Below, piece after piece: positions 9,471 to 16,880 of a stretch of DNA of 54,359 bases; positions within the stretch are counted from its first letter, which is position 1; every line of letters starts with the position of its first letter. The notes below the pieces were generated by a model that was not told the DNA's origin, made no database searches, and worked only from the letters and a program-made list of their open reading frames with translations. Source of the DNA: Nitrosovibrio sp. Nv4 (GTDB lineage: Bacteria; Pseudomonadota; Gammaproteobacteria; Burkholderiales; Nitrosomonadaceae); NCBI GenBank assembly GCA_945860135.1, contig CAMAPK010000014.1:1-54359 (forward strand), written 5' to 3'. The position numbers and the translations under genes are program-made.

Positions 9471-10784
9471 TCAGTTTCTCTGAGTATGCTCGAGCACTGT
9501 TTGCTTGAGCCGGTGTCTGAGTGAGGAAACCGGAATGCGCTCGATAATTTCAGCGCCAAATGCATAAGTCAGCAGGTTGCGCGCCGTCATCTCGGATAGC
9601 CCACGGCTCTTGAGATAAAACACTTCCTCGCTATCGAGCTGGCCGACAGTCGCACCGTGCGCGCATTTCACGTCATCGGCAAAAATTTCCAGCTGTGGCT
9701 TGGTATCGACATGCGCCCTGCCGCTCAACAGCAGGTTGCGGCTTGACTGTACAGAATCGGTGAGTTGCGCACCCGGACGCACCATGATTTTGCCGTTGAA
9801 TACCGCATGCGCCGCACCATCCACGATGCACTTATGCAATTGGCGACTGCTGCCATGCGGCTTGATGTGATCGATGCAGGTATGCGTATCGGCGAGCTGG
9901 CGCTCTGTAATCAATGCCAGTCCGTCAACCGCGCATTCAGCGCCCTCCCCTGCCAGTTGCACATTCAGGTTGTAGCGCGAAATACGCGCGCCCAATGCAA
10001 TACTGGTCGACTGATAACGGCTCGCCCGCGCGAGCGACACCGCACAGTCTGCAATGTGAAATGCCTGACCGCTGTCACGCTGCACCCGGATATGATTGAC
10101 ATGCGCATTATCGGCCAGCGCGATTTCAGTCACCGCGTTGGTAACATAGACACCTTGCTGCAATGCGACATAATCCTCAATGACGGTCACTGCGCTGCCG
10201 GATTCGGCAATCAACAGACAACGCGGATAGCTTGCCGCTTCCTTTTGGGTCGCGATGAACAGCAGGTGCACCGGCATATCGACCGCCACATCACGCGGCA
10301 CAATGATCAGCGCGCCGTCATGCAAGAATGCGGTATTGAGCGCAGTGAATGCGTTGTTGCAAAACTCGGCATGGCGGCCGAGATGCGACTCCAGCGTTGT
10401 TGCATGTGCGGAGACCGCCGCCGACAAGTGTGTTACCACTATGCCGGAATCCCCAGCCGCACCTGGTACTTGCGTCGACAACTGCGGCGCGTACATCCCG
10501 TCGACGAACACCAGCCGGATCGTTGCTGGTTCAAGATAGAATCGTTCCGCCTCTGCCGTCTGCAGGGGCGATGCGGCATGCACTGGCTGGAATGGCAGTT
10601 TGGTGAGCGAAGAAATGTCGGTGAAGCGCCAGTCTTCATCGTGCGTGGTCGGCACCCGCAGCGCACCAACCCGCTCGACTGCTTCGGCGCGCAACCGGTT
10701 CAGCCATGCCAGTGGGCTAATCGGCAATTGCGCCCGTCCCTGCAGCAGGCTTTCAAGGTAACCGCTGGCGGTAGCCACACTCAT
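9471..10784 (-). CDS. sufD: Fe-S cluster assembly protein SufD
   Basis: About 437 residues from the chosen start. SufD forms the SufBC2D scaffold on which clusters are built. The C-terminal core carries the SufB/SufD beta-helix signatures (AHAVFNGKIMVRPGAQ, ADDVKCAHGATVGQLD, YLKSRGLSEMTARNLL). The frame is open back to 10826, but that would run deep into sufC. The ATG at 10784 (MSVATASGYLESLL) has a Shine-Dalgarno (aggggc) at good spacing; an ATG at 10790 forms an ATGA overlap with the sufC stop but has no room for its own ribosome site. Start uncertainty is two codons. Confidence 0.95.
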   Translation of the reverse strand: MSVATASGYLESLLQGRAQLPISPLAWLNRLRAEAVERVGALRVPTTHDEDWRFTDISSLTKLPFQPVHAASPLQTAEAERFYLEPATIRLVFVDGMYAPQLSTQVPGAAGDSGIVVTHLSAAVSAHATTLESHLGRHAEFCNNAFTALNTAFLHDGALIIVPRDVAVDMPVHLLFIATQKEAASYPRCLLIAESGSAVTVIEDYVALQQGVYVTNAVTEIALADNAHVNHIRVQRDSGQAFHIADCAVSLARASRYQSTSIALGARISRYNLNVQLAGEGAECAVDGLALITERQLADTHTCIDHIKPHGSSRQLHKCIVDGAAHAVFNGKIMVRPGAQLTDSVQSSRNLLLSGRAHVDTKPQLEIFADDVKCAHGATVGQLDSEEVFYLKSRGLSEMTARNLLTYAFGAEIIERIPVSSLRHRLKQTVLEHTQRN

Positions 10785-10786
10785 GT

Positions 10787-11575
10787 TCATGCCCCTGCTG
10801 CTGCGCGCTGTTCGCTGCTGACCCAATCGTAGCCATGTGACTCGAGCTCGAGTGCAAGCTGCTTGCCGCCGGTCTTGATAATGCGGCCTGATTCCATCAC
10901 GTGCACGTAATCAGGCACGATATAGTTGAGCAGACGCTGATAATGCGTCACCAGTATGGTCGCGTTGTCCCTAGTGGCGAGCTGGTTGACGCCGTTGGCG
11001 ACGATCCTGAGTGCATCGATATCAAGGCCGGAATCGGTCTCGTCGAGAATTGCCAGCCGTGGCTCAAGCAATGCCATCTGCAGGATCTCATTGCGCTTTT
11101 TCTCTCCGCCGGAAAAACCTGCATTGACGCTGCGGTCGAGAAAATCCGGGCTCATTTCAAGCATCTTCATCTTCTCGCGCACGAAATCATCAAATTCAAG
11201 CGGGTCGAGCTCATCCTTGCCGCGTTGCGTCTGCACCGTATTGTAAGTAAGGCGCAGAAACTGGTTATTGGCGACGCCGGGTATCTCGATCGGATACTGG
11301 AAAGCGAGAAACACGCCGGCACGGGCACGCTCTTCGGGTGCCAGCTCGAACAGGTTTTTGCCCTCAAACAATACCGTGCCACCGGTAACTTCATAGGCAG
11401 TATGCCCGGCAAGTACTTTGGCGAAGGTGCTCTTGCCCGAGCCATTGGTACCCATGATCGCATGCACTTCACCGCTTCTGACCGTGAGATCGATGCCCTT
11501 GAGGATTTCGATGCCGTTAACGGTTGCCCGCAGCCCGCGTACTTCCAGCAGCGATTTGCTATCCGGGTAAATCAT
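10787..11575 (-). CDS. sufC: Fe-S assembly ATPase SufC
   Basis: The 262-residue ABC-type ATPase powers conformational changes of SufBC2D. Walker A is [18 protein letters not shown], the signature [13 protein letters not shown] is the distinctive SufC form, and Walker B is [16 protein letters not shown]. The start ATG overlaps the sufB stop as ATGA, so the two are translationally coupled. Confidence 0.97.
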   Translation of the reverse strand: MIYPDSKSLLEVRGLRATVNGIEILKGIDLTVRSGEVHAIMGTNGSGKSTFAKVLAGHTAYEVTGGTVLFEGKNLFELAPEERARAGVFLAFQYPIEIPGVANNQFLRLTYNTVQTQRGKDELDPLEFDDFVREKMKMLEMSPDFLDRSVNAGFSGGEKKRNEILQMALLEPRLAILDETDSGLDIDALRIVANGVNQLATRDNATILVTHYQRLLNYIVPDYVHVMESGRIIKTGGKQLALELESHGYDWVSSEQRAAAGA

Positions 11576-13008
11576 CCGACACTCCCTTCGAGCTTGAGGC
11601 CGAGCAGTTTGGTCGCTTCGACCGCAAACTCCATCGGCAATTGTTGAAATACATCCTTGCAGAATCCATTGATGATCATCGACACCGCCTCCTCGCCGCC
11701 GATGCCGCGCTGCGCGAAATAGAACAGTTGGTCCTCACCGATTTTCGAGGTCGATGCCTCATGCTCGACGATGGCGCTGTTATTGCGCACCTGAATATAG
11801 GGGAAAGTGCTGGCACTGCATTGATCGCCGACCAGCATCGAGTCACATTGCGAATAGTTGCGCGCGCCGGCGGCAGTAGGTGCAATCCTGACCAGCCCGC
11901 GGTAGCTGTTGTTGGAATGGCCGGCCGAGATACCTTTGCTGACGATGGTGCTGCGCGTATTCTTGCCGATGTGGATCATTTTGGTGCCCGTGTCAGCTTG
12001 CTGATGATGATTGGTAACCGCCACCGAATAGAATTCGCCCACCGAGTTGTCACCCTGCAATACGCAGGAAGGATACTTCCAGGTGATCGCCGAGCCCGTC
12101 TCTACCTGGGTCCACGAAATGCGCGAATTGACGCCTTTGGCCAGACCGCGTTTAGTGACGAAATTGAAAATGCCGCCAACGCCGTTTTCATCACCTGCAT
12201 ACCAGTTCTGCACCGTTGAATACTTGATGTCGGCGTTATCGAGTGCAACCAGCTCGACCACCGCCGCATGCAATTGATTGGTATCAAACCTGGGTGCGGT
12301 GCAGCCTTCCAGATAGGAGACCGACGCCCCCTCCTCGGCAATGATCAGGGTGCGTTCGAATTGTCCTGATGCCTCGGTGTTGATGCGGAAGTAGGTGGAC
12401 AAATCCATCGGGCATTTGACCCCCTTCGGGATGAAACAGAACGAACCATCGGTAAATACTGCCGAGTTGAGCGTGGCGTAAAAATTATCCCCGACCGGTA
12501 CCACGGTGCCGAGGTACTGCTTCACCAGATCGGGATGGGTATGCACGGCTTCCGAAATCGAACCGAAAATGATGCCGACCTCGGCCAGTTTCTGCTTGTA
12601 GGTGGTAGCCACCGATACGCTGTCGAAAATCACATCCACCGCAACACCGGCGAGTGCGGCGCGCTCGTGCATCGGCACACCGAGCTTCTCGAAGGTACGC
12701 AACAACTCCGGATCGACCTCATCCATGCTGCCCAGCTTCTTTCTCGGCTTGGGCGCGGAGTAGTAACTGATCGCCTGGAAATCGATCTTCGGATATTTTA
12801 CGTTCGGCCACTGCGGCTCTTCCATCGTGAGCCATTGCTGATAGGCCTTGAGGCGGAACTCGAGCAACCACTCGGGCTCATTTTTCTTGGCCGAAATCAT
12901 GCGGATGGTATTCTCGCTCAACCCTTTCGGCGCAACATCAGACTCGATTTCGGTAACGAAACCGTGCTTGTAAGGCTGGTTGACCAGATTCTGCAGTACC
13001 GCACTCAT
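11572..13008 (-). CDS. sufB: Fe-S cluster assembly protein SufB
   Basis: The 478-residue SufB is the core scaffold subunit that receives sulfur and nucleates the cluster with SufC and SufD. Typical segments are [34 protein letters not shown], and NKAVWP-type surroundings followed by [20 protein letters not shown]. The C-terminal half carries [20 protein letters not shown]. The length equals that of other SufB proteins. The start has GGAG nine bases upstream. It follows sufA by 78 bases in the same direction, with no terminator visible between them. Confidence 0.97.
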   Translation of the reverse strand: MSAVLQNLVNQPYKHGFVTEIESDVAPKGLSENTIRMISAKKNEPEWLLEFRLKAYQQWLTMEEPQWPNVKYPKIDFQAISYYSAPKPRKKLGSMDEVDPELLRTFEKLGVPMHERAALAGVAVDVIFDSVSVATTYKQKLAEVGIIFGSISEAVHTHPDLVKQYLGTVVPVGDNFYATLNSAVFTDGSFCFIPKGVKCPMDLSTYFRINTEASGQFERTLIIAEEGASVSYLEGCTAPRFDTNQLHAAVVELVALDNADIKYSTVQNWYAGDENGVGGIFNFVTKRGLAKGVNSRISWTQVETGSAITWKYPSCVLQGDNSVGEFYSVAVTNHHQQADTGTKMIHIGKNTRSTIVSKGISAGHSNNSYRGLVRIAPTAAGARNYSQCDSMLVGDQCSASTFPYIQVRNNSAIVEHEASTSKIGEDQLFYFAQRGIGGEEAVSMIINGFCKDVFQQLPMEFAVEATKLLGLKLEGSVG

Positions 13009-13086
13009 TCAGCTTGCTCCAATATCATCCGCTGCGAAGAAGAATCTCTGAATTACTTACCTGAAATCTCTTCCTGGCCGTTATAG

Positions 13087-13428
13087 TCAAATCTCAGTTG
13101 CTTCCTTCAGGCTGAAACTCTCGCCACAGCCGCACGTGTTGTCAACGTTGGGGTTGTCGAACTTGAAGGTAGCATTGAGCCCTTCCCTGACGAAATCAAT
13201 CTGCGAACCATCGAGGAATGGCAGGTTAGCGGCGTCAATCACTACCTGGGCGGCATGCGACTCGAACAGCTTATCGTTCACCCGCACCTCATCAGCATAA
13301 TCAAATGTGTAGGCAAAACCGGAACAACCCACCTTCTTCACGCCGATCCGCAGGGCCAGTCCCTTGCCACGCTTCTCAAGCTGTTGCTGAATCTGTCTTG
13401 CCGCACTTTCGGTCAACGTTATCGCCAT
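13087..13428 (-). CDS. sufA: A-type Fe-S carrier (SufA/IscA family)
   Basis: The 113-residue protein has the three conserved cysteines of A-type carriers: Cys35 in GCSGFAY, and Cys99 and Cys101 in TCGCGESF, at the same positions as in IscA. It delivers clusters from the scaffold to targets. A Shine-Dalgarno (ggagaa) precedes the ATG. It sits between the iscR-like regulator and sufB, so SufA is the better name by context; sequence alone cannot separate SufA from IscA or ErpA. Confidence 0.93.
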   Translation of the reverse strand: MAITLTESAARQIQQQLEKRGKGLALRIGVKKVGCSGFAYTFDYADEVRVNDKLFESHAAQVVIDAANLPFLDGSQIDFVREGLNATFKFDNPNVDNTCGCGESFSLKEATEI

Positions 13429-13492
13429 CGCTATTCTCCATCTGCCGCTCTGTTAAGCGAGACTGCAACAGAGATATGTGATTGCATCAGGA

Positions 13493-13975
13493 TCATACTG
13501 AAACCGCAATATGTCCACCCTCGGGCATGACCTTACGCATATCCAGCATTTGTACCGCACCGCCCTGCCGCGCTTTCTGGTCATCAACCAGCTGTTTCAG
13601 TGTCACCGCGCCAAGGTGATCGAAAATGAGATCATTAAGCTTTATCCACAAGTCGTGAGTCAGGCATTTCCTGTCATCAAGACAGTTTTCCTTGCCGCTG
13701 CACTGAGTCGAATCGATCGGCTCGTCCACGGCAAGGATAATTTCGGCAACCGTCATCTGCCCCATGTCCTTGGCAAGACAATACCCTCCACCCGGACCGC
13801 GCACGCTGCCCACCAGTGCGCGCTGGCGCAGCTTGGCGAATAATTGCTCAAGATAAGACAGCGAGATTTGCTGACGCTGGCTAATCCCGGCGAGCGTCAC
13901 CGGCCCGGTGCCCTGCTGCATTGCGAGATCCAATAATGCCGTCACTGCAAATCGTCCTTTGGTTGTGAGCCTCAC
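13493..13975 (-). CDS. iscR: Rrf2-family Fe-S regulator, IscR-like
   Basis: The 160-residue protein starts MRLTTKGRFAVTALLDLA like IscR and uses GTG with AAGGAG six bases upstream. The three cluster-ligating cysteines (Cys92, Cys98, Cys104 in CSGKENC...DRKCLTHDLW) are at the same residue numbers as in E. coli IscR. Holo-IscR represses its own operon through type 1 sites. It is the first gene of the SUF operon and two close matches to type 1 boxes lie directly upstream, so feedback control by cluster supply is the natural inference. Confidence 0.94.
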   Translation of the reverse strand: MRLTTKGRFAVTALLDLAMQQGTGPVTLAGISQRQQISLSYLEQLFAKLRQRALVGSVRGPGGGYCLAKDMGQMTVAEIILAVDEPIDSTQCSGKENCLDDRKCLTHDLWIKLNDLIFDHLGAVTLKQLVDDQKARQGGAVQMLDMRKVMPEGGHIAVSV

Positions 13976-14005
13976 GATGAACTCCTTATATTAATCAATT
14001 GGATG

Positions 14006-14035
14006 AATCTATTAAAGCAGGGTTAACGCAGTCAA
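14006..14035 (-). promoter_or_regulatory. Candidate sigma-70 promoter of the iscR-suf operon
   Basis: On the minus strand TTGACT (14035-14030) and TAGATT (14011-14006) are separated by 18 bases, placing transcription start about 25 bases before the iscR Shine-Dalgarno. The -35 box abuts the proximal IscR-like site, so binding there should block RNA polymerase. The call rests on pattern only. Confidence 0.55.
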
Positions 14036-14059
14036 TAGATGACTAATTTTGTCAACTAT
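14035..14059 (-). promoter_or_regulatory. IscR type 1 box-like operator, proximal
   Basis: This 25-base site reads ATAGATGACTAA followed by TTTTGTCAACTAT on the plus strand and matches the E. coli IscR type 1 consensus (ATASYYGACTR-WWWYAGTCRRSTAT) at 23 of 25 positions by eye. It touches the -35 of the candidate suf promoter. Confidence 0.75.
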
Positions 14060-14062
14060 AAG

Positions 14063-14087
14063 ATAGTTGATAGATTCAGTCAACTAT
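14063..14087 (-). promoter_or_regulatory. IscR type 1 box-like operator, distal
   Basis: This site reads ATAGTTGATAGA followed by TTCAGTCAACTAT, again 23 of 25 matches to the type 1 consensus. It is 28 bases from the first site centre-to-centre. The facing halves of the two boxes also form a perfect dyad (TCAACTAT-AAG-ATAGTTGA, 14052-14070). Confidence 0.75.
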
Positions 14088-14240
14088 ATTTCTGAAATCA
14101 TGGGAGAAATCAACCGACCAATCGCAGTCGTCGCTTGGCTCTATCTGCCATGCATTCGGTGTGTTCCAGGGGGAATTGCCGTCGATTAGACACAGGGGGC
14201 GAGCCTGACAACCAAGCGTATCCGCTTGCAAACACCGCAG

Positions 14241-14858
14241 TCAGCGGCGGCGAAGTCGCATATGGGTTTTGATCAGTTCTATTGCTTGATGACGAAACTG
14301 GTTGCCTTCAATGTCTTTTACCCACATATGCAGCAAGCCAATGAAGAACAGGTGGGTGTCCATGGTTAACTGGGCCGGATCATGTGCAGTGTGTAACTGC
14401 CCTTGTACTTTTGCGCGCTCATAAACCAGCTGCAATTTTCCTGCGATACCGGAACAATTCGACAATATCTGCTGCAAGACCGCAGCGAATTCGTCTACAT
14501 ATTCACATTTAATCATCATGATTTCGTAAATCTGCCGTGTTTCCATGCTGTCATTCAGCACTTGTATGGTGCCGCACAGAAAATTTTCTATCCTGGTAAG
14601 CGGATCTTCGGAACCTTCAACCAGCAAAGTGTCATCCATGCGATCTATCAACGGCAGAAACACCTGCTCGCGCATGGCGTGGAACAGATCAATCTTGTTG
14701 TCGAAGTGCCAATAAACCGCTCCACGCGTAACCCCGGCCTGAGTGGCGATATGCTCCATGGTAGTTCGACTGACGCCGCGCACCAGGAATACCTCACGCG
14801 CTGCGTGAATGATACGTTGCCGGGTTAATTCGGCATCTTCTTTAGTTTTACGAACCAT
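14241..14858 (-). CDS. TetR/AcrR-family repressor of the RND operon
   Basis: This 205-residue regulator has a TetR helix-turn-helix at about 10-57, with HIATQAGVTRGAVYWHFDNKIDLF closely resembling AcrR and TtgR, and an AcrR-type ligand-binding C-terminal domain (LPLIDRMDD, RRQIYEIMMIKCEYVDEF-like region). It is transcribed away from the efflux operon across a 148-base region full of repeats, the standard layout of a local efflux repressor. Inducing ligands cannot be predicted. Confidence 0.9.
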   Translation of the reverse strand: MVRKTKEDAELTRQRIIHAAREVFLVRGVSRTTMEHIATQAGVTRGAVYWHFDNKIDLFHAMREQVFLPLIDRMDDTLLVEGSEDPLTRIENFLCGTIQVLNDSMETRQIYEIMMIKCEYVDEFAAVLQQILSNCSGIAGKLQLVYERAKVQGQLHTAHDPAQLTMDTHLFFIGLLHMWVKDIEGNQFRHQAIELIKTHMRLRRR

Positions 14859-14884
14859 GATTACCGTGATTCCCTAGATTTTTA

Positions 14885-14914
14885 TTTACATGCACTATTA
14901 CTAGTAGATATAAT
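14885..14914 (+). promoter_or_regulatory. Candidate promoter of the RND operon
   Basis: TTTACA (14885-14890) and TATAAT (14909-14914) are separated by 18 bases. The first TACTAGTA repeat lies inside the spacer, so repressor binding there could block transcription. Confidence 0.45.
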
Positions 14915-14947
14915 TATTCAAATATACCATTACTAGTAGACATAATT
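14897..14947. repeat. Two 19-bp direct repeats in the efflux operator region
   Basis: The sequence attactagtagatataatt at 14897-14915 recurs at 14929-14947 with one change (18 of 19 identical). Each contains the 8-bp palindrome TACTAGTA. The 32-base period is about three helical turns, so bound proteins would face the same side. Probable regulator sites; the protein that binds is inferred. Confidence 0.6.
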
Positions 14948-14971
14948 TACATACATACAAGAATGTAGGCA
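14948..14971. promoter_or_regulatory. AcrR-operator-like site
   Basis: The 24-base stretch begins TACATACAT and contains GAATGTA in inverted orientation. Compared by eye with the E. coli AcrR operator as I remember it, it agrees at about 18 of 24 positions. It directly follows the second direct repeat and precedes the efflux operon start by about 35 bases. Confidence 0.5.
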
Positions 14972-15006
14972 AATTATTCCATGTATCGAACAGGGAGCTG
15001 GAGATA

Positions 15007-16767
15007 GTGGCCTTCGGTTTTGATCAAAGTAACCACCATACTTCACCGGCCAACCATTTAATAAAAGTGGTTGCCATGCTGACCATTGGCATTGCGTTAA
15101 CTGCATGCGGCAGCAACGACCAGGCATCCGGCCAGCCTCCTGCCGGGGCTGCCATGCCGGTAAACGTGATCGAAGCGCAATCCACCAGCGTGCCGATCAG
15201 CGCCGAAGCCGTTGCGCAAACCGAAGGCGCCAAGGAAGTCGAAATACGTCCCCGCGTGGGCGGCATTCTGCTCAAGCGCTTGTATGAAGAAGGCGCTGCA
15301 GTAGCCGCAGGCCAGCCCATGTTTCTGATTGATCCGGTACCCTATCAAAATGCGCTGGCACAGGCAAAAGCGCAATTCGCCGAGCAAAAAGCCAGAATTG
15401 AACAGACTCGGCGTGAAGAAAATCGGCTGCAGGGATTATTGGCCACGCAATCCATCAGTCAGCGCGAGTACGACAATGCCGCCTCTGATAATGCGATCGC
15501 CAATGCCGCCCTGCAACAAGCCGAAGTGCGCGTACGCGACGCCGAGCTTAATCTCTCGTATACCACCGTAACGGCGCCAGTTGGCGGAGCATCAGGCCGC
15601 TCTCAATTTTCCGAAGGTGCGCTGGTGGCGGCCAACACCAGTTTACTGACAACGATAGTGCAGCTATCGCCAATCTGGGTGCGCTTCAGCTTTTCCGACA
15701 ATGAATTGGCACGGTTCGGCGGGCATCTGACTGAGCAGAACGTGCAGCAAGTGACCTTAATATTGCCGGATGGCTCGGAATACCCACAAAAAGGGCAATT
15801 AAATTTTGCTGCCAGCCGGATTGACCCCTTGCTGGGCACGCAGCAACTGCGCGCAACCTTTGAGAATGCCGATCAACGCTTGCTACCGGGGCAGTTTGTA
15901 CGGGTGCGTGTAACCACAGGCGAGCGCAGCGGCGTTTTTGTCGTGCCGCAAACCGCAGTAATGACGTCTGATCTGGGTCGATTCGTTTATGTGGTCAATG
16001 AAAAGAATGCAGCAACCGTTCGGCCAGTGGTGGCCGGCAATTGGCTAGGTACGAACTGGGTAATTCTTGCAGGACTCAACGCGGGCGACAAGGTAATAGT
16101 CAACAACATTATCAAGCTTCGTCCGGGCGCAATCGTGTCGCCACAGGCATCGGAGACAGCGCCAATACCAACGCCGAAGGTAGTGCCGGCACCAGAGGCA
16201 GTGTCAGCACCAATATCGGAGGTAGCGCCGGTGGAAGTACCGGGGACAACACCAATGAGGGCACCGGAGGCGGCACCGGCACCTGCACCGGAAATACCTG
16301 CGACGAAAGCGCCGGAGGTAGCGCCGATGCAAATACCAGCACCAGCACTGACACAGTCCCAACCCATCACGAAAGCGCAGATTGCCAAAGATTATGAGGC
16401 TTATCAGAAACGCCCAAAACGTAAATTTATCGGCGCCCATACGCAGGAGCCGCGCTTTGCCAACTATGTCAAAGACTGGCAGCTCAAAATAGAGCATCTC
16501 GAGAACCTGAATTCTCCCGAGACCGCCAAACGGGAAAAACTGTACGGAGCCGTGCAACTCACCGTTGGCATCAAGTCTGATGGCAGCCTGGAGTCAGTTG
16601 AAATCAATCGTTCCTCAGGAAACAAGATCCTGGATGAAGCAGCGATACGCATTGCAAAGCTCGCTGGACAGAATGGATTTGCTCCTTTGCCGCCCGAGAT
16701 CAGCCAGGATATCGACATCCTGCATATCACCCGTACTTGGGTATTTAAGGAACCACCGAGCAAATAA
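15007..16767 (+). CDS. RND membrane-fusion lipoprotein with C-terminal TonB domain
   Basis: This 586-residue single ORF fuses two proteins. Residues 1-378 are an AcrA/MexA-type periplasmic adaptor: lipobox LTAC with Cys34, an alpha-hairpin at about 115-190, the lipoyl half-motif TTVTAPVGG, and beta-barrel and membrane-proximal segments ending INNIIKLRPGAIV-like. Residues 380-450 are a Pro/Ala/Val-rich linker. Residues about 465-580 match the betaproteobacterial TonB C-terminal domain: RPKRKFIGAHTQEPRF, YVKDWQLKIEHL, GAVQLTVGIKSDGSLESVEI, NRSSGNKILDEAA, ILHITRTWVF. AcrA-type proteins usually end near residue 380-400. The start is GTG with GGAG upstream. The transporter follows after 113 bases. 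The adaptor should link inner-membrane pump and outer-membrane channel; what the TonB domain does is unknown. Confidence 0.92.
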   Translation: MAFGFDQSNHHTSPANHLIKVVAMLTIGIALTACGSNDQASGQPPAGAAMPVNVIEAQSTSVPISAEAVAQTEGAKEVEIRPRVGGILLKRLYEEGAAVAAGQPMFLIDPVPYQNALAQAKAQFAEQKARIEQTRREENRLQGLLATQSISQREYDNAASDNAIANAALQQAEVRVRDAELNLSYTTVTAPVGGASGRSQFSEGALVAANTSLLTTIVQLSPIWVRFSFSDNELARFGGHLTEQNVQQVTLILPDGSEYPQKGQLNFAASRIDPLLGTQQLRATFENADQRLLPGQFVRVRVTTGERSGVFVVPQTAVMTSDLGRFVYVVNEKNAATVRPVVAGNWLGTNWVILAGLNAGDKVIVNNIIKLRPGAIVSPQASETAPIPTPKVVPAPEAVSAPISEVAPVEVPGTTPMRAPEAAPAPAPEIPATKAPEVAPMQIPAPALTQSQPITKAQIAKDYEAYQKRPKRKFIGAHTQEPRFANYVKDWQLKIEHLENLNSPETAKREKLYGAVQLTVGIKSDGSLESVEINRSSGNKILDEAAIRIAKLAGQNGFAPLPPEISQDIDILHITRTWVFKEPPSK

Positions 16768-16808
16768 CCATGCCAGTCGCAGATTGCACAATTATCAGAC
16801 ACTGCTGA

Positions 16809-16825
16809 AATGATCACTGATCATT
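16809..16825 (+). repeat. Small hairpin between adaptor-TonB fusion and RND transporter
   Basis: AATGATC-ACT-GATCATT is a perfect 7-bp stem with a 3-base loop in the 113-base gap between the two efflux genes. There is no U-tract, so it is not a classical terminator. It may be a processing site or a remnant of whatever followed the TonB domain before the fusion. Confidence 0.4.
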
Positions 16826-16880
16826 GCATGCAAGTTCAATTGATCAGCGCCGCCCTAGGTAGGCATAAGTGGGAAGTCGC

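Noticed and set aside
8616..9524. 302-codon plus-strand frame
   Set aside because: Shadow of sufS on the opposite strand; high GC third positions keep it open.
9765..10832. 355-codon plus-strand frame
   Set aside because: Shadow of sufD; no recognisable domain.
16041..16397. Gly/Ser/Thr-rich frame inside the adaptor-TonB gene
   Set aside because: It is the second frame of the Pro/Ala linker repeats; low complexity is a by-product of GC-rich codons.
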